From JBHHYU01 sp046757725 (lineage in GTDB: Bacteria; Desulfobacterota; Binatia; UBA9968), in NCBI GenBank assembly GCA_046757725.1, contig JBHHYU010000008.1:1-64000 (forward strand): a stretch of 64,000 nucleotides of DNA, written 5' to 3'. A program made the translations under genes and the position numbers. Within the stretch, counting starts at the first letter, position 1; each line of letters opens with the position of its first letter. Positions 1 through 8,405 of this stretch are shown here, piece after piece. Under the pieces are notes generated by a model, which saw only the letters and a list, made by a program, of their open reading frames with translations, was not told the origin of the DNA and did no database searches.

Positions 1-95
1 GAAATCAGGGGAGGCATCGTTGGCATAGGCCTTGCTCATAGGTTCCGGCATGGAATGTTTGCTGTTTTACGGAATCGTAGTTAAAACTAGGTGAA

Positions 96-596
96 ATGAA
101 AAAATGGTTACCAGCGCTCGTGCTTCTGCTCCTACTTTCCTCAGCCGTTGGAATGGGGCTGAGCCTTTCGAGTGATGCAACGAGTCCAACACAACCCATC
201 GCGTTTAGCCACAAAATCCACGCAGGCGACAATAAGATTCCATGCCAATACTGCCATGTGAATGCGCGGCGGTCTTCGGTTGCCGGCATCCCTACCGTCG
301 CACGCTGCATGGGTTGCCACAAGATCACGGCAGCTAAGAAACCCGAAATCAAGAAACTAAAGGGCTACTGGGATAAGAAAGCAGCTATCGTCTGGAGTAA
401 GGTTACCCGGGTGCCGGACTTTGTTTTCTTTGAGCACTGGCCCCATGTCAGGGCTGGGCTCCATTGTCAGACCTGTCATGGTCAAGTTGAGAGCATGGAG
501 AAAGTACGACAGGCAAAGGAGCTTTCCATGAGTGAGTGTGTGACCTGTCACCGTCAAAAGAAAGCGAGTATCGATTGCCTTACCTGCCACAGGTAA
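96..596 (+). CDS. actA: ActA, pentaheme c-type cytochrome subunit of alternative complex III
   Basis: This 166-residue protein begins with a hydrophobic signal/anchor segment (about residues 4-24). It carries five CxxCH heme c sites, at about residues 50, 71, 124, 148 and 161, so it is an exported cytochrome. Pentaheme cytochromes at the head of an act operon are the ActA subunit, which passes electrons from quinol oxidation toward periplasmic acceptors. The assignment rests on the heme count together with the ActB, ActC, ActD, ActF and ActE genes downstream on the same strand. The first 95 bases of the window hold no recognisable gene, so the start of the operon may lie just upstream. Other class III multiheme cytochromes look similar, but the context makes ActA the best call. 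Confidence 0.88.
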   Translation: MKKWLPALVLLLLLSSAVGMGLSLSSDATSPTQPIAFSHKIHAGDNKIPCQYCHVNARRSSVAGIPTVARCMGCHKITAAKKPEIKKLKGYWDKKAAIVWSKVTRVPDFVFFEHWPHVRAGLHCQTCHGQVESMEKVRQAKELSMSECVTCHRQKKASIDCLTCHR

Positions 597-694
597 GGCA
601 AAGTCAAAGGCCAATTGTTAGTAAGGAGACCAGGAAAAAGAAAAGAGACACGAGAGAGCAAGGAGCAGTGAGCGGTGATTGAGGAACTGAAACC

Positions 695-3616
695 ATGACG
701 ATGAACCGGCGGGAATTTTTGAAGATCGCGGGCGCGGGAAGCGCCACGGCAGCCATGGTGGGCTGTGCGGCGGAGCCTCCTGAGAAGATTATACCGTACC
801 TTATCCCGCACGAGGAGATCACCCCGGGAAAGGCCACCTGGTACGCGACGACCTGTCGGGAATGTCCCGCAGGATGTGGAATGCTGGTCAAGACGATGGA
901 AGGACGAGCCATAAAAGTGGAAGGTAATCCCGACCACCCGGTCAACCAGGGCCGTCTCTGCGCACGAGGGCAGGCCAGCCTGCAGGGGCTCTACAATCCG
1001 GATCGGATTCGCCGGCCCCTAAAAAAAGGGGCACAACACAAACTCCAACCGATCTCCTGGGAGGAGGGCGAAAAATTAGTCGCCGAACAGCTTACGAATC
1101 TGAAGGGCCGGGGAAATCGGATCGCATTTGTCACTTCCCTTGTCACAGGGAGCATGGATCGTTTGATAGAAACATGGCTCCAGCAAATGGGAGGAGGCAA
1201 ACATCTTCGCTACGAAACGATCAGCTATGAATCTCTCCGGGAGGCAAATCGACTCGCCTTCGGTGTTAAAGCCATCCCTTTCTACGACATCGAGCAGGCC
1301 GATCTAGTGTTCTCCTTTGGAGCCGACTTTCTGGAGACATGGCTCTCCCCGGTAGAATACTCACGCCAGTTTTCCTCAATGCGGACTTACCGGGAGGGTC
1401 GGATGGGGCGCTTCGCCTATATCGGCCCCCGTCTCTCTCTTACGGGAGCAAACGCCGACGAGTGGATCACTCTGCGCCCGGGAACGGAGGGGTTCCTCGC
1501 GTTGGGCATGATCCATGTTATTCTCAGGGACACGTTGAGGAAATCCCTGCCTGATAAGGAGGACGAGGGACTCCGAAAGCTGACAACTCCCTTTACCCCC
1601 AGCAAGGTCGCAGATCTCACCGGGATATCAGCGGATAAGGTCCAGGTTTTGGCACGAGCTTTTGCTCGGGCACGCCCCAGTCTAGCGTTGGCGGACGGCA
1701 AGGGTTCCAACGGAACTGAGACCTGCCTGGCAGTCAACCTCCTTAACTATGTTGCCGGCAACGTTGGCCGGACCATCCGCTTCGCTAAGACATCAGCGGC
1801 AGGCCACCTTTCGTCCTATCACGAGATGCGAGACCTCATAAAAGCTATGGAGGAAGGGAAAGTCTCCGTTTTACTTCTTGCCGGGGTAAATCCGGTCTTC
1901 ACGCTTCCGGAAGGAGAACGCTTTAAAACCGCGATGGAGAAGGTCCCCTTAGTAGTGAGTTTTTCGAGTTTTCTTGATGAAACGGGGGCCGCAGCCAACC
2001 TGATCCTGCCGGATCATACTTTTCTAGAGAGTTGGGGAGACTACGAGCCCTGGGATGGTGTAACCGGGTTGCAGCAGCCAACCATGCAGCCCTTGTACGA
2101 TACCAGGAACCTGGGCGACCTGCTTCTTTCGGTGGCAAAGCGGGCCGGTGCAAAAAATAGCTTCCCGTGGGAAAACTTTCATGCCTACCTGAGAGAGCAG
2201 TGGACAAAACGGCACCAGCAGCTCAAACATACTGACAACTTTGAGGAGTTCTGGACGGGAACACTTCAGCGGGGCAGCCTTCAAGCCTCTATGGCACCAC
2301 GAGACGTCCAGCTTAGCCCTGAACTCTTTCAGAGTCGATTTGAGTCTCCAAAATTTATCGGAGAAAAAGAGGCATTCATACTAACTCCCTATGTCTCACC
2401 CCTCCTTTATGATGGGCGCATGGCGAATCGTCCCTGGCTCCAGGAGCTCCCAGACACATTGACGCAGATTGTCTGGGACAGTTGGCTGGAGATCCATCCC
2501 ACCGACGCCAAGCGATTGGGGGTGGAAGAAGGAGGGTTAATTCGACTACAGTCTCCAGCAGGTCACATCCAGCTGGCCTCGCATATTTCGGGTGGTGTAC
2601 GACCAGGGACAGTGGCCGTACCTGTTGGGCAAGGACATACTGGTTTTGGCCGTTATGCGGAAGGACGCGGCGCTAATCCGATTCCCCTTCTCTCCCCGGA
2701 ACCGGAACCGGTTTCCGGGGGGCTTCGCTGGAACAGTACCCGAGTTTTCGTCTTTCCTACGGGCAAGCGGCGGCCTTTTGCCTCGGTTGAAGGAAGCGCC
2801 CGTCCCCATAAGAGAGAGATCATCCAGACCGTTTCCCTGGCTACACTGCAAAGAGACGGTCATGGCGAGAAACCTCCGGACCTTCTTCAGATGTATCCGG
2901 AGCATTCCCATCCGGAGCATCGTTGGGGCATGGCGATCGACCTCAACGCCTGCATTGGCTGTGGAGCCTGCGTAGCTGCCTGCGCCGCTGAGAACAACAT
3001 CCCTGTCGTGGGGAAAGACGAAGTGCTCAAGGGACGTGAAATGTCCTGGATCCGGATCGAACGAGTCGACGAAGGGGAGGCCGGCTATCCCGATCAACAC
3101 TTCCTCCCCATGCTCTGCCAGCAATGCGATAAGGCGCCGTGTGAGCCAGTTTGTCCGGTCTACGCGACCTACCACAGTCCGGAAGGACTTAACGCCCAGG
3201 TCTACAATCGCTGCGTCGGAACACGATACTGTTCCAACAACTGTCCTTACAAGGTTCGAAGATTCAACTGGTTTACCGCAGAGTGGCCTGAGCCGCTACA
3301 GCTCCAACTCAACCCGGATGTCACGGTCCGGACCATGGGGGTTATGGAAAAGTGTACATTTTGCGTGCAGCGTATCCGACACGAGGAGTTGACGGCGAAA
3401 GAAGAGGGACGCCGTGTCAAGGATGGTGAGATCAGCCCTGCATGCGCACAAACTTGCCCAACCCAGGCTATAGTTTTTGGAGATATGAAAGATCCCGGGA
3501 GCAGGGTGTCCAAGCAGGCGGCGAGCCCACGAAATTATCGAGTCTTGGAGCATCTGAACACGCAACCGGCAATCAACTATCTTAAGAAGATCAAGCCCGG
3601 CCCTGTGGAGGATTAG
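695..3616 (+). CDS. actB: ActB, molybdopterin-oxidoreductase-like/ferredoxin fusion subunit of alternative complex III
   Basis: The 973-residue protein starts with a twin-arginine signal (NRREFLK) followed by a lipobox-like MVGC ending at Cys24, so it is probably a Tat-exported periplasmic lipoprotein. Residues about 45-720 form a molybdopterin-oxidoreductase-like B1 domain. Residues about 740-973 form a NrfC/PsrB-like B2 domain with several Cys clusters, including CIGCGACVAAC and CQQCDKAPCEPVC, fitting three or four Fe-S centres. In characterised ACIII the B1 domain carries no molybdenum. Here B1 still has a complete-looking Cys54-x2-Cys57-x3-Cys61-x27-Cys89 motif, which is unusual for the family as I know it. 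The stop codon is followed directly by the actC start. Confidence 0.9.
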   Translation: MTMNRREFLKIAGAGSATAAMVGCAAEPPEKIIPYLIPHEEITPGKATWYATTCRECPAGCGMLVKTMEGRAIKVEGNPDHPVNQGRLCARGQASLQGLYNPDRIRRPLKKGAQHKLQPISWEEGEKLVAEQLTNLKGRGNRIAFVTSLVTGSMDRLIETWLQQMGGGKHLRYETISYESLREANRLAFGVKAIPFYDIEQADLVFSFGADFLETWLSPVEYSRQFSSMRTYREGRMGRFAYIGPRLSLTGANADEWITLRPGTEGFLALGMIHVILRDTLRKSLPDKEDEGLRKLTTPFTPSKVADLTGISADKVQVLARAFARARPSLALADGKGSNGTETCLAVNLLNYVAGNVGRTIRFAKTSAAGHLSSYHEMRDLIKAMEEGKVSVLLLAGVNPVFTLPEGERFKTAMEKVPLVVSFSSFLDETGAAANLILPDHTFLESWGDYEPWDGVTGLQQPTMQPLYDTRNLGDLLLSVAKRAGAKNSFPWENFHAYLREQWTKRHQQLKHTDNFEEFWTGTLQRGSLQASMAPRDVQLSPELFQSRFESPKFIGEKEAFILTPYVSPLLYDGRMANRPWLQELPDTLTQIVWDSWLEIHPTDAKRLGVEEGGLIRLQSPAGHIQLASHISGGVRPGTVAVPVGQGHTGFGRYAEGRGANPIPLLSPEPEPVSGGLRWNSTRVFVFPTGKRRPFASVEGSARPHKREIIQTVSLATLQRDGHGEKPPDLLQMYPEHSHPEHRWGMAIDLNACIGCGACVAACAAENNIPVVGKDEVLKGREMSWIRIERVDEGEAGYPDQHFLPMLCQQCDKAPCEPVCPVYATYHSPEGLNAQVYNRCVGTRYCSNNCPYKVRRFNWFTAEWPEPLQLQLNPDVTVRTMGVMEKCTFCVQRIRHEELTAKEEGRRVKDGEISPACAQTCPTQAIVFGDMKDPGSRVSKQAASPRNYRVLEHLNTQPAINYLKKIKPGPVED

Positions 3617-4945
3617 ATGTCTCAGCTCACATACAGCCAGGTCGATCAGGACATCCTTCGGGTCATGAGGAAACCCGGGTGGCGCTACTACACATTGCTA
3701 TTTCTCGACCTCATCGTTTTAGGATGGGGTGCTTATGCCTGGCGATATCAGATAGTGCACGGCATGGGGGTCTCAGGACTTACCCACCCGGTGATGTGGG
3801 CGATCTACATTACCAACTTCGTCTTCTGGGTGGGCATAGCCCATTCGGGGACTTTGATATCAGCTATTCTCTACCTATTTCGCGTTCGGTGGCGAGCCGG
3901 CGTTTACCGGACTGCCGAAGCTGTTACAATCTTTGCCCTTTTCACAGCCGGCCTCTTTCCGATCATTCACCTCGGTCGTCCCTGGTTCTTTTACTGGCTT
4001 CTCCCCTATTCTCAGGTGGGCGGCCTTTGGATCAACTTTCGCTCCCCTTTGGTCTGGGACGTCTTTGCAGTGATGACCTACATGATTATCAGTATCCTCT
4101 TTTTCTTTACCGGTCTGGTCCCGGACATGGCCATCGCTCGGAACAAGACTACGGGATGGCGGCATCGGCTTTACACCTTTATGGCCCAGGGTTGGCAAGG
4201 AACCGACCGGCAGTGGCGTCACTACAAGGCCGCTTACCTCTTTCTGGCAGCCCTGGCTACTCCACTGGTCATCTCGGTCCACAGCGTAGTCTCCTGGGAT
4301 TTTGCCCAGACCATTGTCGCAGGTTGGCACAGTACTATCTTTGCCCCCTATTTTGTTGCAGGCGCAATCCATTCAGGCCTAGCCATGGTGATCACCCTGC
4401 TTATTCCGGTCCGGAGAATCTTCCGCCTCGATGCCTATATCACTCAGAGACACCTGGAGAATCTGGCAAAGCTGATCATCCTCACCGGTCTCATCGTCGG
4501 ATACGCCTACGTGGTGGAGACCTATATTACCTGGTACAGCAATAACATCCCGGAATGGCAACGCTTCGTTTTCAACGTGACGGGAGCATACGCCATTCCG
4601 TTCTGGATCATGATTCTTTTTAACTCTCTCGTTCCTCTCCTCTTCTTCGTCCAGCGCATCCGCACCAGCACCCCCTGGCTCTTCGGGATTGCGATCCTGA
4701 TCAATATCGGAATGTGGATGGAACGGTTCGTGATCATCGTTGGTTCATTGGCCCATGGGTACGATCCCCATTCCTGGGGGCTTTACTTTCCAACCTGGGT
4801 GGATATCAGCATCACCCTCGGCAGCTTCGCCTGGTTCTTTTTCTGGTTTCTCTTGTTCACAAAGTTTCTCCCCGTGGTTTCTATGGTGGAGGTGAAGGAA
4901 GAGTTGCCGCCTCCTATAAAGAAGATGGAAGGAAAGGAGGAATAA
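3617..4945 (+). CDS. actC: ActC, NrfD-like integral membrane quinol-oxidising subunit
   Basis: This 442-residue, highly hydrophobic protein belongs to the NrfD/PsrC polytopic family and probably has ten membrane helices. It starts on the base after the actB stop codon, consistent with tight co-translation. In alternative complex III, ActC is the membrane subunit holding the quinol-binding site and the proposed proton path beneath ActB. A short charged tail (KEELPPPIKK region) ends the protein. Another NrfD paralogue, ActF, lies two genes downstream, and having two NrfD proteins in one operon is diagnostic of ACIII rather than a simple PsrABC-type oxidoreductase. Confidence 0.9.
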   Translation: MSQLTYSQVDQDILRVMRKPGWRYYTLLFLDLIVLGWGAYAWRYQIVHGMGVSGLTHPVMWAIYITNFVFWVGIAHSGTLISAILYLFRVRWRAGVYRTAEAVTIFALFTAGLFPIIHLGRPWFFYWLLPYSQVGGLWINFRSPLVWDVFAVMTYMIISILFFFTGLVPDMAIARNKTTGWRHRLYTFMAQGWQGTDRQWRHYKAAYLFLAALATPLVISVHSVVSWDFAQTIVAGWHSTIFAPYFVAGAIHSGLAMVITLLIPVRRIFRLDAYITQRHLENLAKLIILTGLIVGYAYVVETYITWYSNNIPEWQRFVFNVTGAYAIPFWIMILFNSLVPLLFFVQRIRTSTPWLFGIAILINIGMWMERFVIIVGSLAHGYDPHSWGLYFPTWVDISITLGSFAWFFFWFLLFTKFLPVVSMVEVKEELPPPIKKMEGKEE

Positions 4946-4946
4946 A

Positions 4947-5462
4947 ATGGCTGCCTTATCGGACGGCCTTGTCGGGAGTTTTGCCCATCTTGATAGCCTG
5001 CTTACGGCCATCGAAGGATTGCGTCAAGCCGGTTATCACGAGATACAAGCCCTCTCTCCCGTCCCTCACCATGCCATCGACAAGGCACTGGAGAAACCGA
5101 CTAGTCCGGTGCGTGTCTTTACGCTGATCGGTTGTCTTCTTGGCGCCATCACCGGCTTTGTGCTGACCATAGCCACTTCACTCCATTACCCGCTCATCAC
5201 CGGCGGCAAACCGATTGTCTCGATCCCTCCCTTCCTCATCATCGTCTTCGAACTCACGATTCTGTTCGGCGGGCTCCTGACTCTCGGGGGCATGCTTTTG
5301 AATGCTCGTCTACCACAGGTACAGATCGTTCCAGCCTATAATCCTCGCTTCTCAGAGGATCGGTTCGGTTTGTGGGTCCGCTGCGAGACCAACAATTATA
5401 ACGCCGTAACCGAACTGCTCCGAAACGCAGGTGCGGAGGAGATACGCCATGCCAAGGATTAG
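4947..5462 (+). CDS. actD: ActD, DUF3341 membrane subunit of alternative complex III
   Basis: This 171-residue protein has a soluble N-terminal part of about 55 residues, two predicted membrane helices (about residues 56-75 and 90-113) and a small C-terminal domain. That is the architecture of DUF3341/ActD. The start follows the actC stop by one base, with AAGGAGG immediately upstream as ribosome binding site. ActD is a peripheral structural subunit that packs against ActC/ActF in the known complexes. Its place directly after actC supports the assignment. Confidence 0.87.
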   Translation: MAALSDGLVGSFAHLDSLLTAIEGLRQAGYHEIQALSPVPHHAIDKALEKPTSPVRVFTLIGCLLGAITGFVLTIATSLHYPLITGGKPIVSIPPFLIIVFELTILFGGLLTLGGMLLNARLPQVQIVPAYNPRFSEDRFGLWVRCETNNYNAVTELLRNAGAEEIRHAKD

Positions 5463-5499
5463 CTACATCGTCAAGAACGACGCCAAGGGAAGGCGCTGA
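5449..5499 (+). other. Possible 16-codon coupling ORF between actD and actF
   Basis: An ATG inside the end of actD opens a 16-codon frame (MPRISYIVKNDAKGRR) that stops at TGA 5497-5499, overlapping the actF ATG as TGATG. It may serve only to couple actF translation to actD, or it may be chance. No homology is recognised. Confidence 0.15.
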
Positions 5500-6779
5500 T
5501 GCAAGAGGGCTTCGAAAAATGTTGGAACATAAGGCCTAGGGTCTCCGAGGGATTGACCTGGGGATTGACCGGGTTATTGGGCGTTGGCTTGGTAGCGTTT
5601 GGCGCCAGCCTCCAACTTGACCCGATACGGGCCTGGCAGATCTATCTGGTCAACTTCCTTTTCTGGGCGGGACTGGCCCAAGGCGGAGTGGTTTTCGCTG
5701 CAGTTTACCATGTGGTTGGAGCAAAATGGGGAGCTTCCATAAGGCGCATGGCCGAGGGGTTCGCCGTCTTTCTCCCAGTGAGCCTCATCATGTTCTTGCC
5801 GCTCTTCTTCGGTCTCAGATTATTTTTCGACCGGGTCCTTGAGCTGAACCCGGACCGTGGTGCATGGTTTGATCCCAGGTTTATATTTATCAGGGGTGTT
5901 CTGGGATTAGGATCGATGACGGTCTTAAGCCTATTTTTCGTTTACTACTCACTCCGGCCCGAGGTGGGGTTGGCCCTTAAACAAAACCTCATGCCTCGCC
6001 GCTGGTTCTACGACTGGTTGGCAGAGGAATGGGGGGGCGGCGAGCTGATCGAGATTCAGCGAAGTCGCCGGGGAATGAGTGTGCTCGCGGCAGGTGTACT
6101 TTTGGCATACCCGATGATCTACAGCTTCATGGCCTTCGATCTGATCATGGCGCTGGATCCGTTCTGGTACAGCTCCCTCTTTGGAGGCTACTTTTTTATC
6201 AGCACCTTCTATCTCGGCCTCGCCGGCCTAGCTGTGGTGGCAGTGCTGATCCGGCGGAACCTCGGCATTTCGGTGGTCACTGACGCCCACCTCTCGGATC
6301 TGGGCAAGCTCCTCCTGGGATTCGACCTGACCTATGTCTCCATGCTCTGGTCACAATACATCGTCATATGGTACGGGAATCTTCCTGAAGAAACCCACTT
6401 CATCGTGCTTCGTCTGTGGGAAAGGCCCTGGGCGTTTCTTTCTTGGGGTGTACTGATTCTCAGTTCTTTGATCCCTTTCCTGGTGTTTCTGAGCAAGCGG
6501 GCCAAACAGATACCTTGGATTTTGCTGACGGTCAGCCTATTGATCGCAACAGGGTTATGGCTCGAGCGATATGTCCTGATAGCGCCGTCCATAGGGCAAC
6601 ACGGGTCGCTCTCCTTTAGCCTGTTGGAGATCGGAGTAACTTTAGGCTTCTTGGGAGCAGCCGGGTTAAGCTACCTTTTCTTTTTAAAGCACTTTCCCGT
6701 GCTTCCGCTTATCCAATTGCCGGTTTCGGCTGTTCCAGGTGAAACAGATGTTGTTGAAGAAGTCTCACCCAATGTTTAG
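5499..6779 (+). CDS. actF: ActF, second NrfD-like membrane subunit of alternative complex III
   Basis: The 426-residue polytopic membrane protein resembles ActC, with about ten hydrophobic helices, and belongs to the NrfD superfamily. ActF is the second, ActC-like membrane subunit of ACIII. In the usual operon order actE lies before actF; here actF comes first and the cytochrome gene follows, so the order is A-B-C-D-F-E. The ATG overlaps the TGA of a tiny upstream frame (TGATG), and GGGAAGG lies a few bases before it. The 3-prime end overlaps the next gene by about 30 bases, which supports a single transcript. Confidence 0.87.
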   Translation: MQEGFEKCWNIRPRVSEGLTWGLTGLLGVGLVAFGASLQLDPIRAWQIYLVNFLFWAGLAQGGVVFAAVYHVVGAKWGASIRRMAEGFAVFLPVSLIMFLPLFFGLRLFFDRVLELNPDRGAWFDPRFIFIRGVLGLGSMTVLSLFFVYYSLRPEVGLALKQNLMPRRWFYDWLAEEWGGGELIEIQRSRRGMSVLAAGVLLAYPMIYSFMAFDLIMALDPFWYSSLFGGYFFISTFYLGLAGLAVVAVLIRRNLGISVVTDAHLSDLGKLLLGFDLTYVSMLWSQYIVIWYGNLPEETHFIVLRLWERPWAFLSWGVLILSSLIPFLVFLSKRAKQIPWILLTVSLLIATGLWLERYVLIAPSIGQHGSLSFSLLEIGVTLGFLGAAGLSYLFFLKHFPVLPLIQLPVSAVPGETDVVEEVSPNV

Positions 6780-7359
6780 AAATTTGCCGTTAAGGCTGCC
6801 TACCATGGTAGGGAAAACGATAAGGCAGCTGCAAAGCTGTTCTCGGCGTCGGAAGCGATTTGCTCTCAGAAGGGCCGGATTGTGCTTGGCTACCTTAGCG
6901 GGCCTGTTGTGGCTCGGTGTCAGTATGGCCTACGGATGGCCCTGGAGCACTGACATGGAGAAACAGCCTTCAGTCAAGCCACAGGAGGCACCCCTAGCGC
7001 CACCGCCCAACTCGATTCCAAGGAAAGGCAGAGAGCCGCGCATGAATCGGATTGAGGCGGGAAAGCGGTTGCGCAATCCCATAGACCCAACGGCCATGTC
7101 AGTTGAACACGGCAAGAAGCTTTTTCAGGTCTACTGCGCCCTTTGTCACGGACCCGATGCGAAGGGCGGGGGCCCTGTGGCCAAAAAATTTGTCCCACCT
7201 CCCGACCTGACTTTGGAAATATTCCGCAAGCGAACCGACGGCTTTATCTACGCAACCATTCGAGACGGAGGACCCCTCATGCCCAGCCAAGCGGAGGCCG
7301 TTTCTCCAAAAGAAAGATGGGACATCGTCAACTACCTCCGCACCTTGCAGGAGAAGTAA
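6748..7359 (+). CDS. actE: ActE, membrane-anchored monoheme cytochrome c subunit
   Basis: This protein of about 203 residues has a basic N-terminus, a hydrophobic segment that is an uncleaved anchor or signal, and a proline-rich linker. One cytochrome c domain follows, with CALCH as heme site and a GPLMPS segment as likely Met ligand. Monoheme ActE is the likely electron exit subunit of ACIII. The ATG at 6748 is chosen because AGGTGA precedes it at suitable spacing. A GTG at 6739 and ATGs at 6772 and 6805 are alternatives, so the N-terminus is uncertain. Starts at 6772 or earlier overlap actF. Confidence 0.83.
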   Translation: MLLKKSHPMFRNLPLRLPTMVGKTIRQLQSCSRRRKRFALRRAGLCLATLAGLLWLGVSMAYGWPWSTDMEKQPSVKPQEAPLAPPPNSIPRKGREPRMNRIEAGKRLRNPIDPTAMSVEHGKKLFQVYCALCHGPDAKGGGPVAKKFVPPPDLTLEIFRKRTDGFIYATIRDGGPLMPSQAEAVSPKERWDIVNYLRTLQEK

Positions 7360-7654
7360 CGTACGTGAGTGCCTTAGAGAGCTTCTCCCTCCCGTTGCAA
7401 ATCGAATAGTCTTTCGCAAATTTGGGAAAAGAGAGATTTTTAATTCTCAACCTCCGGAAGCATCACCCTAATCATCACCAGTTTATCCCAAGTTTTAACG
7501 TTCAGGTCAGTGGTATGTTTCTTGCGAACCCCTCTTTCTAACTACCCGAGCAAAGGACCTCGCGGCATGGTGACCGAAACGTGTTTGGCGGCTAAATTGG
7601 ATCGTACCGACAGGCACCGGTATCAGAGTGCAAACCAATGGTGGAGGCTTCTTC

Positions 7655-8383
7655 ATGCGAACAGTAAGATGGTTATTTATGCTCCTCTCGCTCTTTTTTT
7701 GGGGGTGGACGTTTTTCCCGAGCGCTGAGGCTATTGCCTTTGAACGGGACTCCCGATGGAACAGCTCTTACTCAAAGGGGCGCTCACTGTATCTTATTCA
7801 GTGCGCAGCCTGCCATGGCAAAAACGGTGAGGGCGGCGTCAGTCTCCCTCTTAACTTGCAAAGCTTTCTTGCCGTAGCCCCTCCGGGCTACATCCGTCGT
7901 TCGATTTTCTACGGGCGACTACCGCGGCCAATGGCCGCCTTCGGGACTATTCTCAAAAAGGAAGAGATCGAGTCCATCGCCGCCTATGTACGTTCCTGGC
8001 AGCTCCAGGATTACAAGGGCATTGACATGAATCGTGTGGCCGGTTCCGTATCCAACGGCAAGTTTCTCTTTGATGGAATCTGTTCCGGGTGTCACGGGAG
8101 GGACGGTGTCGGCGGCCCCCAAGTGGGTGGCGGTCACGTCACCAGCTCCATTGCCGGATATACCGGGCCCTCACTTAATAACCAGGGCTTTCTGAAGTCG
8201 GCCACGGACGGATATATCAAAGCGACCCTGATGTATGGCCGCGTTGGTACCCCCATGGGTTCCTACCTGAAGGGCAAGCAAGGTTTTGTCGAGCTGAGCG
8301 AGGAAGAGATCAGCGACATCGTGGCATACATTCGCTCCTGGGAAAAGCGAGACGCCGGGCCACGAGATCCCTGGAGAGAATGA
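7655..8383 (+). CDS. Diheme cytochrome c, likely redox partner of the adjacent NapA-like enzyme
   Basis: This 242-residue exported protein has a cleavable signal peptide ending near SAEA. It has two cytochrome c domains with CAACH and CSGCH heme sites; PRPMAAF and GTPMGSY are likely axial methionine segments. An in-frame GTG lies nine codons upstream, but the ATG at 7655 is preceded by GGAGG at 7643-7647 and starts a proper signal peptide, so it is preferred. It ends 22 bases before the NapA-like gene. No NapB or NapC gene is present, so this cytochrome probably exchanges electrons with NapA, possibly linking it to ACIII. This role is inferred from position. Confidence 0.82.
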   Translation: MRTVRWLFMLLSLFFWGWTFFPSAEAIAFERDSRWNSSYSKGRSLYLIQCAACHGKNGEGGVSLPLNLQSFLAVAPPGYIRRSIFYGRLPRPMAAFGTILKKEEIESIAAYVRSWQLQDYKGIDMNRVAGSVSNGKFLFDGICSGCHGRDGVGGPQVGGGHVTSSIAGYTGPSLNNQGFLKSATDGYIKATLMYGRVGTPMGSYLKGKQGFVELSEEEISDIVAYIRSWEKRDAGPRDPWRE

Positions 8384-8405
8384 ACAATCTTGAGGAGGAA
8401 TAAAA

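Noticed and set aside
5..352. 115-residue minus-strand open frame over actA
   Set aside because: It lies opposite a clear pentaheme cytochrome with signal peptide; composition looks like a shadow frame.
2546..3175. 209-residue minus-strand open frame within actB
   Set aside because: Antisense to the well-supported Fe-S part of actB; no recognisable domain.
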